A stretch of 22,772 bases of DNA from JADLEX01 sp964586775 (GCA_964586775.1 CAZPJD010000011.1:1-22772), one strand, 5' to 3'; counted from the stretch's first letter, positions 1-7,773 are shown. The notes: generated by a model not told the origin, from the letters alone. Program-made: numbers and translations.

Positions 1-2178
1 GAAATAGATTATGTTTCCACCCTTTTGTCCTGGCCGGCTGCCGTCGACGTCGCTGAGCACGATTTGCACATTGCCGTATTGATCTGCTGCAATCGCGTAG
101 TTGCTTTCTGAACGATTCCAAAATCCCAAATTATCAATTTCCCAAGAGCCATAAATATTATTGCCATAGCCCACACCGGTGGAGTCGCAACAGTATATAA
201 CATGAGCGAACCCATCGCCATCAAGACTCAAATCAGGGGCGCTGAGATATCCAAGTGTAGGTTCAACAATATGCTCAATTGACCATGTGCCAATTGCCAT
301 TCGCGTGACTAAATCAATGCTGTCTTCTCCTGCGGCAAAATTTGCGACCAAGAAACGCCAGTCGTCTGTGTCCGTCGACTCCATATCGACGATACTTACA
401 TCAAATGGAATTGATTCGAATTGCCAAGTCGGTCCGAGCAGATTTCCCATTGAAGGATAATCTTGAAATTGAAAACCGACGTACGGACGTTCAGCCTCAT
501 CCATGCGGATGATAGAAAAAGGAATAACATCTTCCATTTGAAACACCGAATCATTTGTCCATTCCCCCGAGTTCTTGATGACGACTTTCAATTCATTGAC
601 GTCATAATGGTCAACATATGTAATATATACGATATCCGCTGAACTTAGTGCGATGTCGGCGCGAGAGTTGTGCGCGTCCGAATCGATCTCCTCCATCCTC
701 CATTCCCCCGCCGTCGTCGCGTAGAACATCCTACCGTGCTCGGGCGACCGCGATTCGGCGAATACGAAGTGCGGATTCCCATCGGCATCTACGGCGAAGT
801 TCGAGAAAGCGAACTCGCGCCCGCCTGCGATGAGCCGTCGCGTCCAAGTGCCATTACCGTTTGTCGCGTAGTAAAACTTGTCATCTTCATAGATCGAGCC
901 CGCCGCCGTGCGCAGAGTTCCATCCGGCGCGACGGTCGCGCCGAGATAGTACGCGGGCATCCCGTTGATCCGTTCGATCGTCCACGTGTCGCCGGATTTC
1001 CGCGCGTGACGAATCGGGCTGCCGCCGCTGGACGCGTAAAGGATGTGATACGCGCCAGTCGCATCGCGACGCTGCGTGAGGAGGCCGGGCGACGCGCCGC
1101 ACCGGTCGATCGCCGCGGACGTCCAACTCCCCGTCGCGTCGTCCGCGACGTAGAGGCCGATCGGGTCGCCGCCATACGCGATGTGCGTCGCGTTGTTTTC
1201 GTCGATCAGGATCTCGGTATCGCCGAAGCCGTCGGTCGTGAATCTCTCTTCCCATCCCGAGTCAGATCGTGCGACCACGCGGATGCCGAGATCGCCTGAA
1301 TACGCGACGCGCGGTCGATTCGCCGAATCGAGCGCGATGGACGGCGACCAGAACCAGTTCTCGTCGTCCGGATCACGGATCGACTCCTCGGCGACGATTC
1401 CACCGTGCCAGGTCAAATACTGAACGCCCGTGTCGTCGGATTCGAGGCACGCGTACGCGATGTGCAGCGTGCCGTCCGCCGCGCGAGCCGCGCCGATGTC
1501 CAGACCCGCTGCGGGGACCGATAGGATGAGCGTCCGCGTCCATTCGCCGGTGGCGTTCGTCGCGTAACGGATCTCGTTGCGATTTGTGTTGATGTAGACG
1601 ACGTGGAACGCGCCGCCCGCGTCGCGAAAGATCTCGGAGTTCGCGCCGCCCGCCGGATCGACGATCTGCCGCTCGACGCTGGCGTCGTCGTCGAACACGT
1701 ACGCGTCGAAAGACCGCCCGACCATGCCGAAAACCCATGCACGCCCGTCGGCATCGAGCGCGACGGCGTTACGTCCCACGCCCGCGCTGCCGGAGATGTA
1801 CTGCCGATAAGTGATCGCGCCGATGGTGTATTCGGGCCACGGGCCGAAGTCGGGCACGTCGGGGCCGTCGGCCGCGGTGTAGCGGAACGGATCGCACGCG
1901 GAGCCCGATCCCGGAATCGTCGTCGTGGTGGTGCTGCTCGGCGAGGTCACCGTGGTCGTCGTGCCGGTCGCGCCGGTCGTCGTCGTGGTCGGAGTCGTCG
2001 TGGTTGTCGTGCCCGCGTCGTCGTCGGAGTCGTCGTCGTCGTCGAGAGAGGAGTCGTCGTCGCCAATGGAATCGTCGTCCGACGTCGCCGAGGCGTCGTC
2101 GGACTTTCCGCCGCAATCGCACGCGGTAAACGCCACGAGGGCGATCAGGAGGAGACCGAGGACGGCTTTTCCGACCAT
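1..2178 (-). CDS. Large Asp/Thr-linker lipoprotein with propeller-like repeats (partial, C-terminus off the window)
   Basis: The frame is open from an ATG at 2178 to the left edge (726 codons, no stop), so the C-terminus is missing. AAAAGGA eight bases upstream supports the start. The N-terminus is a lipoprotein signal (MVGKAVLGLLLIALVAFTAC) followed by an Asp-rich stretch and then a Thr-rich linker at roughly residues 55-100. The rest consists of about eleven imperfect repeats of about 50 residues with the pattern D-x-x-G-x-x-H-x-x-Y ... Y-A-T ... G-x-W, for example around DADGNPHFVFAES and DAGGAFHVVYI. This looks like a beta-propeller or similar beta-sheet repeat protein tethered to the outer membrane. 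The function is unknown; ligand binding is a guess. Oddity: codons beyond about 508 (DNA 1-655) are much less GC-rich than the first part, although the frame and repeat pattern continue unbroken. Confidence 0.85.
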   Translation of the reverse strand, partial: MVGKAVLGLLLIALVAFTACDCGGKSDDASATSDDDSIGDDDSSLDDDDDSDDDAGTTTTTTPTTTTTGATGTTTTVTSPSSTTTTTIPGSGSACDPFRYTAADGPDVPDFGPWPEYTIGAITYRQYISGSAGVGRNAVALDADGRAWVFGMVGRSFDAYVFDDDASVERQIVDPAGGANSEIFRDAGGAFHVVYINTNRNEIRYATNATGEWTRTLILSVPAAGLDIGAARAADGTLHIAYACLESDDTGVQYLTWHGGIVAEESIRDPDDENWFWSPSIALDSANRPRVAYSGDLGIRVVARSDSGWEERFTTDGFGDTEILIDENNATHIAYGGDPIGLYVADDATGSWTSAAIDRCGASPGLLTQRRDATGAYHILYASSGGSPIRHARKSGDTWTIERINGMPAYYLGATVAPDGTLRTAAGSIYEDDKFYYATNGNGTWTRRLIAGGREFAFSNFAVDADGNPHFVFAESRSPEHGRMFYATTAGEWRMEEIDSDAHNSRADIALSSADIVYITYVDHYDVNELKVVIKNSGEWTNDSVFQMEDVIPFSIIRMDEAERPYVGFQFQDYPSMGNLLGPTWQFESIPFDVSIVDMESTDTDDWRFLVANFAAGEDSIDLVTRMAIGTWSIEHIVEPTLGYLSAPDLSLDGDGFAHVIYCCDSTGVGYGNNIYGSWEIDNLGFWNRSESNYAIAADQYGNVQIVLSDVDGSRPGQKGGNIIYF

Positions 2179-2415
2179 CGCACCATCCTTTTCCCCCAAC
2201 GGTCATACATGCTCTTATATGCAACAGGAGCATGAATACGCCCATACGGGAAGCGACAATGTGAGGAAGATAACGAAGTATGTCGATGGTCCCTGACTTC
2301 GCGATATTGCCGCGCGGCGCGGCGGGCCGGCGATCGGGGACCGGCCGTCGTGCATCGCTGTGCGCGATTCGCGTCGCCCGACTACGCCGCTGCAAGGAGG
2401 TGGCCGCAAAGAACA

Positions 2416-2445
2416 ACGCCCCTCCCGGCGGACCGGAAGGGGCGT
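2416..2445 (-). terminator. Rho-independent-type terminator after the Cys-rich lipoprotein
   Basis: An inverted repeat (ACGCCCCTTCC on the minus strand pairing with GGGAGGGGCGT around a short loop) lies 21 bases past the stop at 2467. It is followed on the minus strand by TGTTCTTT, a modest T tract. It fits a terminator for the 2467-3216 gene and insulates the large lipoprotein gene that starts at 2178. Confidence 0.7.
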
Positions 2446-2466
2446 CGCGTCAAACCGCGGAGAAGA

Positions 2467-3216
2467 TCAGGGCAGACAGCTCACGTAGCTCGCGAACACG
2501 CCAGCCAGGTCGTCGGGGGTTTCGATCAGCGAGAATTCCGCGCCGAGCCCGGCGAAGCAGCTCACGGTGGTCGCCACCTCGGAAAGCGATTCGCACGCGG
2601 GGTACGCCGACTCGCAGGCCGCCGCGTCGTCGCCGAACGCCCGGTCCATGGCGCAGTCGAGATAACCGGCGCAGGTCGCGCCCTCGGCCTCGGCGCGCGC
2701 CGCGAAGTCGGTTTCGGCGGCGATCACGCAATCGAAGACCTGCTCGCCGCACGCGGCCATGCACGAAACGGCATCGCACTCGAAGGCGCAGTTCGCGCCC
2801 GCGTCGGCGCAGGCCACGGCGTCGGTGCGGATTTGATCGAAGCTGACGAGATCGGCGACGGGCACGTCACCCGCGATGGCGAGTTCGAGATCGGTGCCCC
2901 ACTCGTCGGCGCCGAAATCGACGTTCAGCCCGGCGAAGTCGTCGAGCAGCCCGGCGCCATCGAGGGCATCCATCTTGCTGGCGCAGCCGCCGCATCCGTC
3001 GCATCCGCACGCGCCGGTCGCGGGATCCTCGGAAAAGTCCGGATCCTCGCCGGTGTCGTCGTCGGTCGACGTGTCGTCATCGTCCATGATCTCGAAATCG
3101 CTCTCCTTGTCTTCCTCGTCGTCATCGTCGTCGTCGGAGCACCCCCCGAGACCGATGGTGAGCGCGCCAAGAAGACACCCGACCGCCAGCAGCGTCGACC
3201 ACGGCCACAAACGCAT
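2467..3216 (-). CDS. Cys-rich Asp-linker lipoprotein of unknown function
   Basis: 249 residues from the ATG at 3216, preceded by a strong GAGGGGGG ribosome-binding site. The open frame extends upstream to 3342, but that extension is Arg-rich and sits in front of the signal peptide, so I chose 3216. There is a signal sequence with lipobox LGGC (Cys26), then an Asp/Glu-rich linker (to about residue 60), then ACGCDGCGGC. A helical-looking domain follows with many regularly spaced cysteines (about residues 130-240, ending VSCLP), suggesting disulfide-linked helical hairpins. I recognise no family. It is divergent from the protease at 3453 and has its own terminator. It is probably an exported outer-membrane lipoprotein that folds through disulfides. 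Confidence 0.85.
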   Translation of the reverse strand: MRLWPWSTLLAVGCLLGALTIGLGGCSDDDDDDEEDKESDFEIMDDDDTSTDDDTGEDPDFSEDPATGACGCDGCGGCASKMDALDGAGLLDDFAGLNVDFGADEWGTDLELAIAGDVPVADLVSFDQIRTDAVACADAGANCAFECDAVSCMAACGEQVFDCVIAAETDFAARAEAEGATCAGYLDCAMDRAFGDDAAACESAYPACESLSEVATTVSCFAGLGAEFSLIETPDDLAGVFASYVSCLP

Positions 3217-3291
3217 TCGATTCCCCCCTCGTCGATGACGCCGCGATCGCCTCGCGGCCGCAAAAGTGCCGAAATTCCAGCAATTTCTCGA

Positions 3292-3320
3292 ACTATACAC
3301 AATGCCGCGCGCGGTGGGAA
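3292..3320 (-). promoter_or_regulatory. Candidate promoter for the Cys-rich lipoprotein
   Basis: The 236-base gap 3217-3452 separates two divergent genes and should hold both promoters. On the minus strand TATAGT (3297-3292) with TTCCCA (3320-3315) at 17-base spacing resembles a sigma70-type pair, about 75 bases before the lipoprotein start. The -35 matches only 4 of 6 consensus bases, and promoters in such lineages are poorly defined. I see no equally good site for the plus-strand protease. Confidence 0.25.
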
Positions 3321-3452
3321 TACGCCTCGAACGCACGATCAAGGCCCGGACCCGATCGTCCGATAACCTTGGAGAGGGGAACGGAAACCCCGTCGCGATC
3401 CATTGGGGAGGGACGCGGCGAGTCGGCGGCGACGCCAGGGACGGTATCGAAA

Positions 3453-5471
3453 ATGAAACTCAATAGAACCTGGGCAACCCTGGCGGTGGCAATGGCGCTG
3501 GCGGCGGTGTTTTTTCCGACGTTCGCGCTCGCGCAGGACGACGTCGACATCGCCGCGATCCGCGCCGCGATTCGCCGGGCTGGTGCGAACTGGACCGCTG
3601 CCGAGAACGTCGTGACCCGTCGCGGAATGAATGCCATGTCGGCCCTCGCCGCCGCGCCGGTGCCCGTCGTCCACGCGACTGATCGTTTCTTCGAACCGAA
3701 CATGAGCCTCGCGCTGCCGACCGCCATCGACTGGCGCAGCAACGGCGGCAACTACGTCACGCCCGTGCGCGATCAGGGCTCGTGCGGAAGCTGCTGGGCT
3801 TTCGCGGCGGTGGCGGCGGTCGAGGCGCGCGACGCGGCCTTCAACGGCATCGCGAATCCCACGACGGATCTGTCCGAGCAGCAGGTGCTCTCGTGCTCGG
3901 GCGCGGGGGACTGCGTGGAAGGTGGTTATCTCTCCGGCGCGCTCGACTACATCGAGGCGACGGGCACCCCCGACGAGTCGTGCTTCGCATATGCGGGTTA
4001 CAAAAAAAGCTGCGCGAGCACGTGCGGCGACTGGGCGTCGCGCACCGTGACGATCGACGACTGGTCGTGGATTACAACGACCAACTACACCGACACCACG
4101 CTCATCAAGACCGCGCTCATGGATGGTCCGGTGCCCGTCTGGTACAAAATCTACATGGACTTCTACGCCTATACGGGCGGCGTGTATCAGCACGTGTGGG
4201 GCAGCTACGTCGGTAACCACTTCGTGCTGATCGTGGGCTACAACGACGCCGAGCAGGCGTGGATCGTGAAAAACAGTTGGGGCGCCGACTGGGGCATGAG
4301 CGGCTACTTCAAGATCAAGTACGCCGACTCGGAGTTCGGTTCGTGGGCAGCGTCGGTGACGCCCCAGGTCGATAGCTGCTCGCTGCCCGATCTCGACTTC
4401 GTCGCGGATCCCACGTCGGGCCCGCCGGGGACGGTCGTGTATTTCACCGAGACGGGCAACAAGCCCCAGTGTACGGTTACGGCGCGCAAGTGGACCTTCG
4501 GCGACGGCACGTACACCAGCCACCACAACCCACTGCACGTTTACAACGCCGCCGGCAATTTCACGGTCAAATACGAGGTGACCAACTCCGCGGGGACCTT
4601 CCACGTCGAGAAGCCCGCGCTCGTCGCGATCGAGGACGACGCCGAGTGCCACGTGAACGCCGATTGCGAAGACGGCGTCGGCTGCACGGTGAACACGTGC
4701 AATCCGCAGACGTTAACGTGCGAGATCGTGAACAACTGCGGCGACCGAACGCTCGATCCCGCGTGCGCGAACAGCGCGGGCGCTTCCGAGTACGTGCTGC
4801 CGATCGAGGTCTCCGACGGCTCGAACGTCGACGCCTACAACTTCAACCTCGATTTCGACAGTGCGAATCTCCAGTTCAAGCAGATGTCCACCGCGGGAAC
4901 GCTGCTCGAAGGCCGGGGCGCGTTTCTCGCGTGCGGCATGGAGGGCAACGGCGACATCGGGTGCAGCGGGAATCCCTATCCCGCGCTGGAGGCGGGTTCG
5001 AGCGGCGTGCTGATGAACCTCGTCTTCACGGTGCTCGCCGATGCGGGCGCGGCCGAGTTCCGCGCCTACAACCTGGGCGGCGATTTCGGCGGCATGACCG
5101 GTGGAACGTGCACCGCGTCGATTCTGCTCTCGGCGGGCGACGACGACAGCGACGACGACGCGACGGACGACGATACGGCGGACGATGACGCGGACGACGA
5201 TGCCACCGACGACGATGCCACCGACGACGATGCCGATGATGATGACTCGTGGTATCCCGACGACGACGCCGACGACGATGTGGACGATGATGCCGCGGAC
5301 GACGATGCGTCCGACGACGATTCCGACGACGACGGCATGTGGTGGGAGGACGACGACGAGGACGCGGACGACGACGACGTCATGCCGCCCGACACGAATC
5401 CCGACGGCGACGACGACAGCGCCGCGGATGTGGATTCCGACGAGCAACAGCAGGTCGCCTGCGGCTGTTGA
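3453..5471 (+). CDS. Secreted papain-family (C1A) cysteine protease with PKD, cohesin-like and Asp-rich tail
   Basis: 672 residues from the ATG at 3453, where a Sec signal peptide begins (MKLNRTWATLAVAMALAAVF...ALAQ). The frame is open from 3369, but the upstream 28 residues would precede the signal. After a short pro-region comes a papain domain (about 85-305) with QGSCGSCWAFA (catalytic Cys114), NHFVLIVGYN (His256) and VKNSWGADWG (Asn274), so the catalytic set is complete. A PKD domain (about 312-390) with WTFGDGT follows. Next is a Cys-rich segment (CHVNADCEDGVGCTVNTC), then a cohesin-like beta domain (about 447-555). The last 100 residues (from 563) are almost pure Asp with scattered Ala/Thr/Ser, ending QQQVACGC. 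It is likely an extracellular or surface-attached peptidase. The PKD and cohesin-like domains suggest binding to polymer or to other surface proteins. Confidence 0.92.
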   Translation: MKLNRTWATLAVAMALAAVFFPTFALAQDDVDIAAIRAAIRRAGANWTAAENVVTRRGMNAMSALAAAPVPVVHATDRFFEPNMSLALPTAIDWRSNGGNYVTPVRDQGSCGSCWAFAAVAAVEARDAAFNGIANPTTDLSEQQVLSCSGAGDCVEGGYLSGALDYIEATGTPDESCFAYAGYKKSCASTCGDWASRTVTIDDWSWITTTNYTDTTLIKTALMDGPVPVWYKIYMDFYAYTGGVYQHVWGSYVGNHFVLIVGYNDAEQAWIVKNSWGADWGMSGYFKIKYADSEFGSWAASVTPQVDSCSLPDLDFVADPTSGPPGTVVYFTETGNKPQCTVTARKWTFGDGTYTSHHNPLHVYNAAGNFTVKYEVTNSAGTFHVEKPALVAIEDDAECHVNADCEDGVGCTVNTCNPQTLTCEIVNNCGDRTLDPACANSAGASEYVLPIEVSDGSNVDAYNFNLDFDSANLQFKQMSTAGTLLEGRGAFLACGMEGNGDIGCSGNPYPALEAGSSGVLMNLVFTVLADAGAAEFRAYNLGGDFGGMTGGTCTASILLSAGDDDSDDDATDDDTADDDADDDATDDDATDDDADDDDSWYPDDDADDDVDDDAADDDASDDDSDDDGMWWEDDDEDADDDDVMPPDTNPDGDDDSAADVDSDEQQQVACGC

Positions 5472-5487
5472 CGTTGCGAGCGATTCC

Positions 5488-5545
5488 AAAAGAAAAAGCC
5501 CGGCGGCGGTTTTCGAACCTCGTGGCCTACCGGCCGCCGTCGGGC
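5488..5545 (-). terminator. Rho-independent terminator of the DGR transcript
   Basis: A 12-bp stem (minus strand GCCCGACGGCGG pairing with CCGCCGCCGGGC, one G-T pair, arms 5534-5545 and 5498-5509) is followed on the minus strand by TTTTTCTTTT (5497-5488). It lies 107 bases beyond the TR end and faces the RT/TR direction, so it should end the TR-bearing RNA. The plus-strand side has no T tract, so it does not obviously serve the protease gene. Confidence 0.85.
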
Positions 5546-5652
5546 GCGACGTATTTGTCCGGCGAAGAGCCGGAGCGGGACCGGGGCGAGGGTCAGAGCT
5601 TTTGCACTGGCGACGTATCCGTGGACGCGCCGCATCGGGCGAGAGCCGTGAA
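5546..5652 (-). ncRNA. TR-downstream spacer of the DGR RNA
   Basis: These 107 bases between the TR and the terminator hold no plausible gene. They include a 6-bp hairpin with a 5-base loop (TCCGGC/GCCGGA, 5558-5574). In the Bordetella phage DGR, the spacer beside the TR forms part of the RNA that the RT-Avd complex needs for cDNA priming. The position here suggests a similar role, which is inference. Confidence 0.4.
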
Positions 5653-5775
5653 CTGGAGAGGCGGAAGCCCAGGTTGTAGTTGCGGTTGCCGGGGTTGTTG
5701 TTGTTGCGATTCGCCGAACGGCAGTTGTTCGCGTTGTTGTTCCAGCTACCGCCGCGATTCACCCGGTTCGAGCCA
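5653..5775 (-). repeat. DGR template repeat (TR)
   Basis: A 123-base segment whose minus strand would read GGSWNNNANNCRSANRNNNN in the target frame. It holds 33 minus-strand adenines, most of them in 15 Asn codons (13 AAC, 2 AAT). It aligns without gaps to 7858-7980. The match could extend to 5779 if three more adenine changes are allowed. Beyond that, and at 5652, mismatches are no longer adenine-only, which sets the limits. The 3' end (5653-5672) is identical in both copies and nearly free of adenine, as expected for the initiation-of-mutagenic-homing region. The 5' end overlaps the last ten codons of the RT. Confidence 0.96.
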
Positions 5776-6828
5776 TCTTGCGCCCCTGGCCCGGACGAAT
5801 TCCGAATTGCGAATGCCGAATGGTGAATGGTCGGCGTCGAAAAAGTTCCTCCTCAAGCTGTACGTGTCGGCGTGCCGAATGTGACCGACAAGGCTTTGCG
5901 TCGTGCGCGTCAGTTCCTCCTCGGATATTCCGCCCGTCGACATTTGGTGTTTGCTTGCCCGCATCTTCATCCGGAATCGCCGCCAGCCCGGGCGGCTCAA
6001 ACGAATCACACCGGGGAATATCCTCAGGCCGAGAAACGGCAATCCCTGTCCCGTTGGCGAGAGCAGCACCGAGCCGGTCTTGATGTGCAGGCGAAGTTTC
6101 GTGTCCAGATTGTCGCCGATCCGCTTTCGAGCGTCCCAGAGCGTCTCCTTTTCATCGGCGAAAAGGACGAAATCATCCATGTAACGCACGTAGCCCTCGA
6201 TCCGCAGCTGCTCCTTGATGAAATGATCCAGGCCCGAGAGATAGAAGTTGGCGAAGTGCTGGCTCGTCAGATTGCCGATGGGGATGCCTTTGCCCGGCTC
6301 CGTCCAGGGCACCGGATGGTCGATGAACGCGTCGAGCAGCCAGAGCAGGTCGGGGTCTTTGACCTTGCGTCGCAGCAGACCCTTGAGAATTTGATGGTCC
6401 ACGGAATCGAAAAACTTGCGGACGTCGAGCTTCAGGAAATACTCGAACCGCCTCGCGAAATGCCGTGCCCGTTCTACCGCGCGAAGAGTTCCCTTATCCA
6501 CGCGGCATGCATAGGTGTCAAAAATCAAACCGCGCTCGAAGATCGGATCCAGGACTTTGCAGACGGCGTGATGGACGACGCGGTCGCGGAATTCGGCCGC
6601 GCAGATCATGCGCGCCTTGGGGTCGTAAACCATGAAGGTGCGATAGGGACGCGGGCGATAGGTTTTCGCGGCGAGTTCCGCTTCCAGGTCCAGAATTTCG
6701 TTCTCAAGGTTCGCAAGGAAGTCCGCCACGCGCGGTTTGCCCTTCTTGCCCCTGGCCGCAAGAAGCGCGGAATCATGGAGTACCCGGAACGTGCGAACCT
6801 GATCGTACAGATGCCCGTATCGCTTCAC
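5746..6828 (-). CDS. DGR reverse transcriptase
   Basis: 360 residues. RNA-directed DNA polymerase that copies the TR RNA with adenine infidelity. Visible motifs: FLKLDVRKFFDSVDH (catalytic Asp135), IGNLTSQ at 184-190 (the I/L/V-G-x-x-x-S-Q form typical of DGR RTs), YMDD at 216-219 (Asp218/219), then LPFLGLRIFPG. There is no maturase or endonuclease domain, which argues against a group II intron protein. The start is GTG at 6828, overlapping the avd stop in a GTGA, so translation is probably coupled. Oddities: the C-terminus (about 334-345) is encoded by five tandem 7-base repeats, and the last ten codons lie inside the TR. The C-terminal 25 residues therefore look like a recent extension rather than family core. 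Confidence 0.95.
   Translation of the reverse strand: MKRYGHLYDQVRTFRVLHDSALLAARGKKGKPRVADFLANLENEILDLEAELAAKTYRPRPYRTFMVYDPKARMICAAEFRDRVVHHAVCKVLDPIFERGLIFDTYACRVDKGTLRAVERARHFARRFEYFLKLDVRKFFDSVDHQILKGLLRRKVKDPDLLWLLDAFIDHPVPWTEPGKGIPIGNLTSQHFANFYLSGLDHFIKEQLRIEGYVRYMDDFVLFADEKETLWDARKRIGDNLDTKLRLHIKTGSVLLSPTGQGLPFLGLRIFPGVIRLSRPGWRRFRMKMRASKHQMSTGGISEEELTRTTQSLVGHIRHADTYSLRRNFFDADHSPFGIRNSEFVRARGARWLEPGESRR
5794..5828 (-). repeat. Five tandem heptamers (ATTCNNN) inside the RT gene
   Basis: The minus strand reads ATTCACC, ATTCGGC, ATTCGCA, ATTCGGA, ATTCGTC with no gaps, an exact 7-base period with the first four bases constant. It lies within the RT frame (residues about 334-345), 18 bases upstream of the TR. 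Since 7 is not a multiple of 3, gain or loss of one unit would shift the RT reading frame. Confidence 0.85.
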
Positions 6829-7172
6829 AACATTTTATCCTCTTGCTGTTTGCGCCAGCCGCCGACCATTTTCCCTGCCTCGTTAATTTTTCGCGAGGCG
6901 TACTCGTAGCCCTTGTGATCCAGGTGCTCCATGTCGTGGCACATCCGCAGCAGCACGCGCAGCTTCTCCATGTTTAAATCGATGCGACGCAGGCTCGCTT
7001 TTTTGTCCTTGGAGTAACGCGCTTCAATAATTCCCTCGATGGTGTCCAGCGCCAGGTTGTCGACTCGCCCGCTGAAGGTGAAACGCACGCTCTTGGGAAA
7101 TTTCTCCGTCTTGTTCAACAGCCATTTGGTAAAGTCGTACCAGAGAACGAACAGCGGCGGATCGGGAATCAC
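6825..7172 (-). CDS. avd: Avd-type DGR accessory protein (four-helix bundle)
   Basis: 115 residues, all-helical in appearance, with the N-terminal pattern seen in Avd/23S-IVP-like proteins (FTKWLLNKTEKFPKSVRFTF) and a basic, amphipathic remainder. In the Bordetella phage DGR, Avd forms a pentameric barrel that binds the RT and the TR RNA and is required for mutagenic cDNA synthesis. The start is GTG at 7172, overlapping the stop of the HRDC gene by four bases (GTGA); its own stop overlaps the RT start in the same way. The tight coupling and the family match make the assignment secure, although I cannot run a profile search. Confidence 0.9.
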   Translation of the reverse strand: MIPDPPLFVLWYDFTKWLLNKTEKFPKSVRFTFSGRVDNLALDTIEGIIEARYSKDKKASLRRIDLNMEKLRVLLRMCHDMEHLDHKGYEYASRKINEAGKMVGGWRKQQEDKML

Positions 7173-7657
7173 GGCACAGGTTCCTTCGGCTCGTCGTCGT
7201 TCGCCGGTGCGGACGGAGCCAGGTGTTCGGAAAGTATTTTCAATAAGTCCTCGCCGTAATGCTCGATCTTCGTCTCGCCGATGCCGTTCACCTTGGCGAG
7301 GTCAGCCTTCGATTGCGCCTTCAGCTTCACGAGTTTCGCCAACTGCCCATTGTTGGCGATCATGTAGGGCGGGATGCCCTCTTGCCGGGCGCGAGTGGCG
7401 CGCCAGACGCGCAAGGCGTCGTAGGCTTTCACCTCGAATTCGTCCAGTTCGTTTCGCGGGTTGTCGCGCGGGAATCCCTTGCGGCGTTCGTCTGCCGATA
7501 CGTCACGGTAGGAAACGAGGACCGTTAGGTACGGCGTTTTCTCGTGGGTGAAGAAGTGCTCGGCATACTCAATGACTTCCCTGCCTACGAGGAATTCCTG
7601 GATGGCCGCGTCGTCGAACCCGTCGGCAAACCGAAGGGAAAAGATTTTCAGCTTCAT
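7169..7657 (-). CDS. HRDC-domain DGR accessory protein
   Basis: 162 residues from the ATG at 7657. The open frame continues upstream to 8164, but that part runs through the palindromic spacer and the target gene in another frame. The N-terminal half (FADGFDDAAIQEFLVGREV, then YLTVLVSYR) resembles the domain found in DGR-linked HRDC proteins. Residues about 72-145 form the HRDC domain (ALRVWRATRARQEGIPPYMI, then KVNGIGETKIEHYGEDLL), a small helical nucleic-acid-binding module known from RecQ and RNase D. HRDC proteins are described as alternative or additional DGR accessories; a role in binding the template or cDNA is inference. It is coupled to avd by a 4-base overlap. The C-terminus is acidic/Pro-rich. 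Confidence 0.88.
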   Translation of the reverse strand: MKLKIFSLRFADGFDDAAIQEFLVGREVIEYAEHFFTHEKTPYLTVLVSYRDVSADERRKGFPRDNPRNELDEFEVKAYDALRVWRATRARQEGIPPYMIANNGQLAKLVKLKAQSKADLAKVNGIGETKIEHYGEDLLKILSEHLAPSAPANDDEPKEPVP

Positions 7658-7691
7658 GGGCGGAAACACCTGATATCGAAATTTACGACGA

Positions 7692-7773
7692 CCAAAGGGC
7701 TTCGCCCTTTGGAAACCCTTCGCCCTCCGCTCCGCTCCGGTCGCTTCCGGGCGGCGGCTTCGCTGCGCCGCCC
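7692..7773 (-). repeat. Palindrome cluster between the DGR target and the HRDC gene
   Basis: The gap 7658-7844 contains no plausible gene. It holds a perfect 9-bp inverted repeat with a 3-base loop (CCAAAGGGC/GCCCTTTGG, 7692-7712) and an 8-bp GC-rich inverted repeat (GGGCGGCG/CGCCGCCC, 7749-7756 and 7766-7773). These look like REP-type intergenic palindromes. They could stabilise or terminate the target mRNA relative to the accessory genes, but no T tract follows either. Confidence 0.6.

Noticed and set aside
5498..5545. tRNA-like T-loop (GGTTCGAAAACC on the minus strand)
   Set aside because: The paired ends enclose only 48 bases, there is no anticodon or D arm, and the T run after the stem fits a terminator.
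5101..5679. Repetitive Ser-, Thr- or Val/Ile-rich frames opposite or alongside the Asp-rich stretches here and at 11163-11376, 14919-15185 and 17377-17688
   Set aside because: They are other-frame readings of GAC/GAT Asp runs in the real genes.
4713..5762. Minus-strand frame beginning MNRGGSWNNNANNCRSANRN as a protein gene
   Set aside because: Its start is the TR read in the target frame, and the rest is antisense to the protease; it is a template, not a gene.
5794..5828. CRISPR-like array
   Set aside because: The units are seven bases with no spacers and lie within a coding frame; no cas genes are present.
5746..6828. RT as a group II intron or retron enzyme
   Set aside because: There is no maturase or endonuclease domain and no intron domain V nearby, and the TR/VR pair plus Avd identify a DGR.
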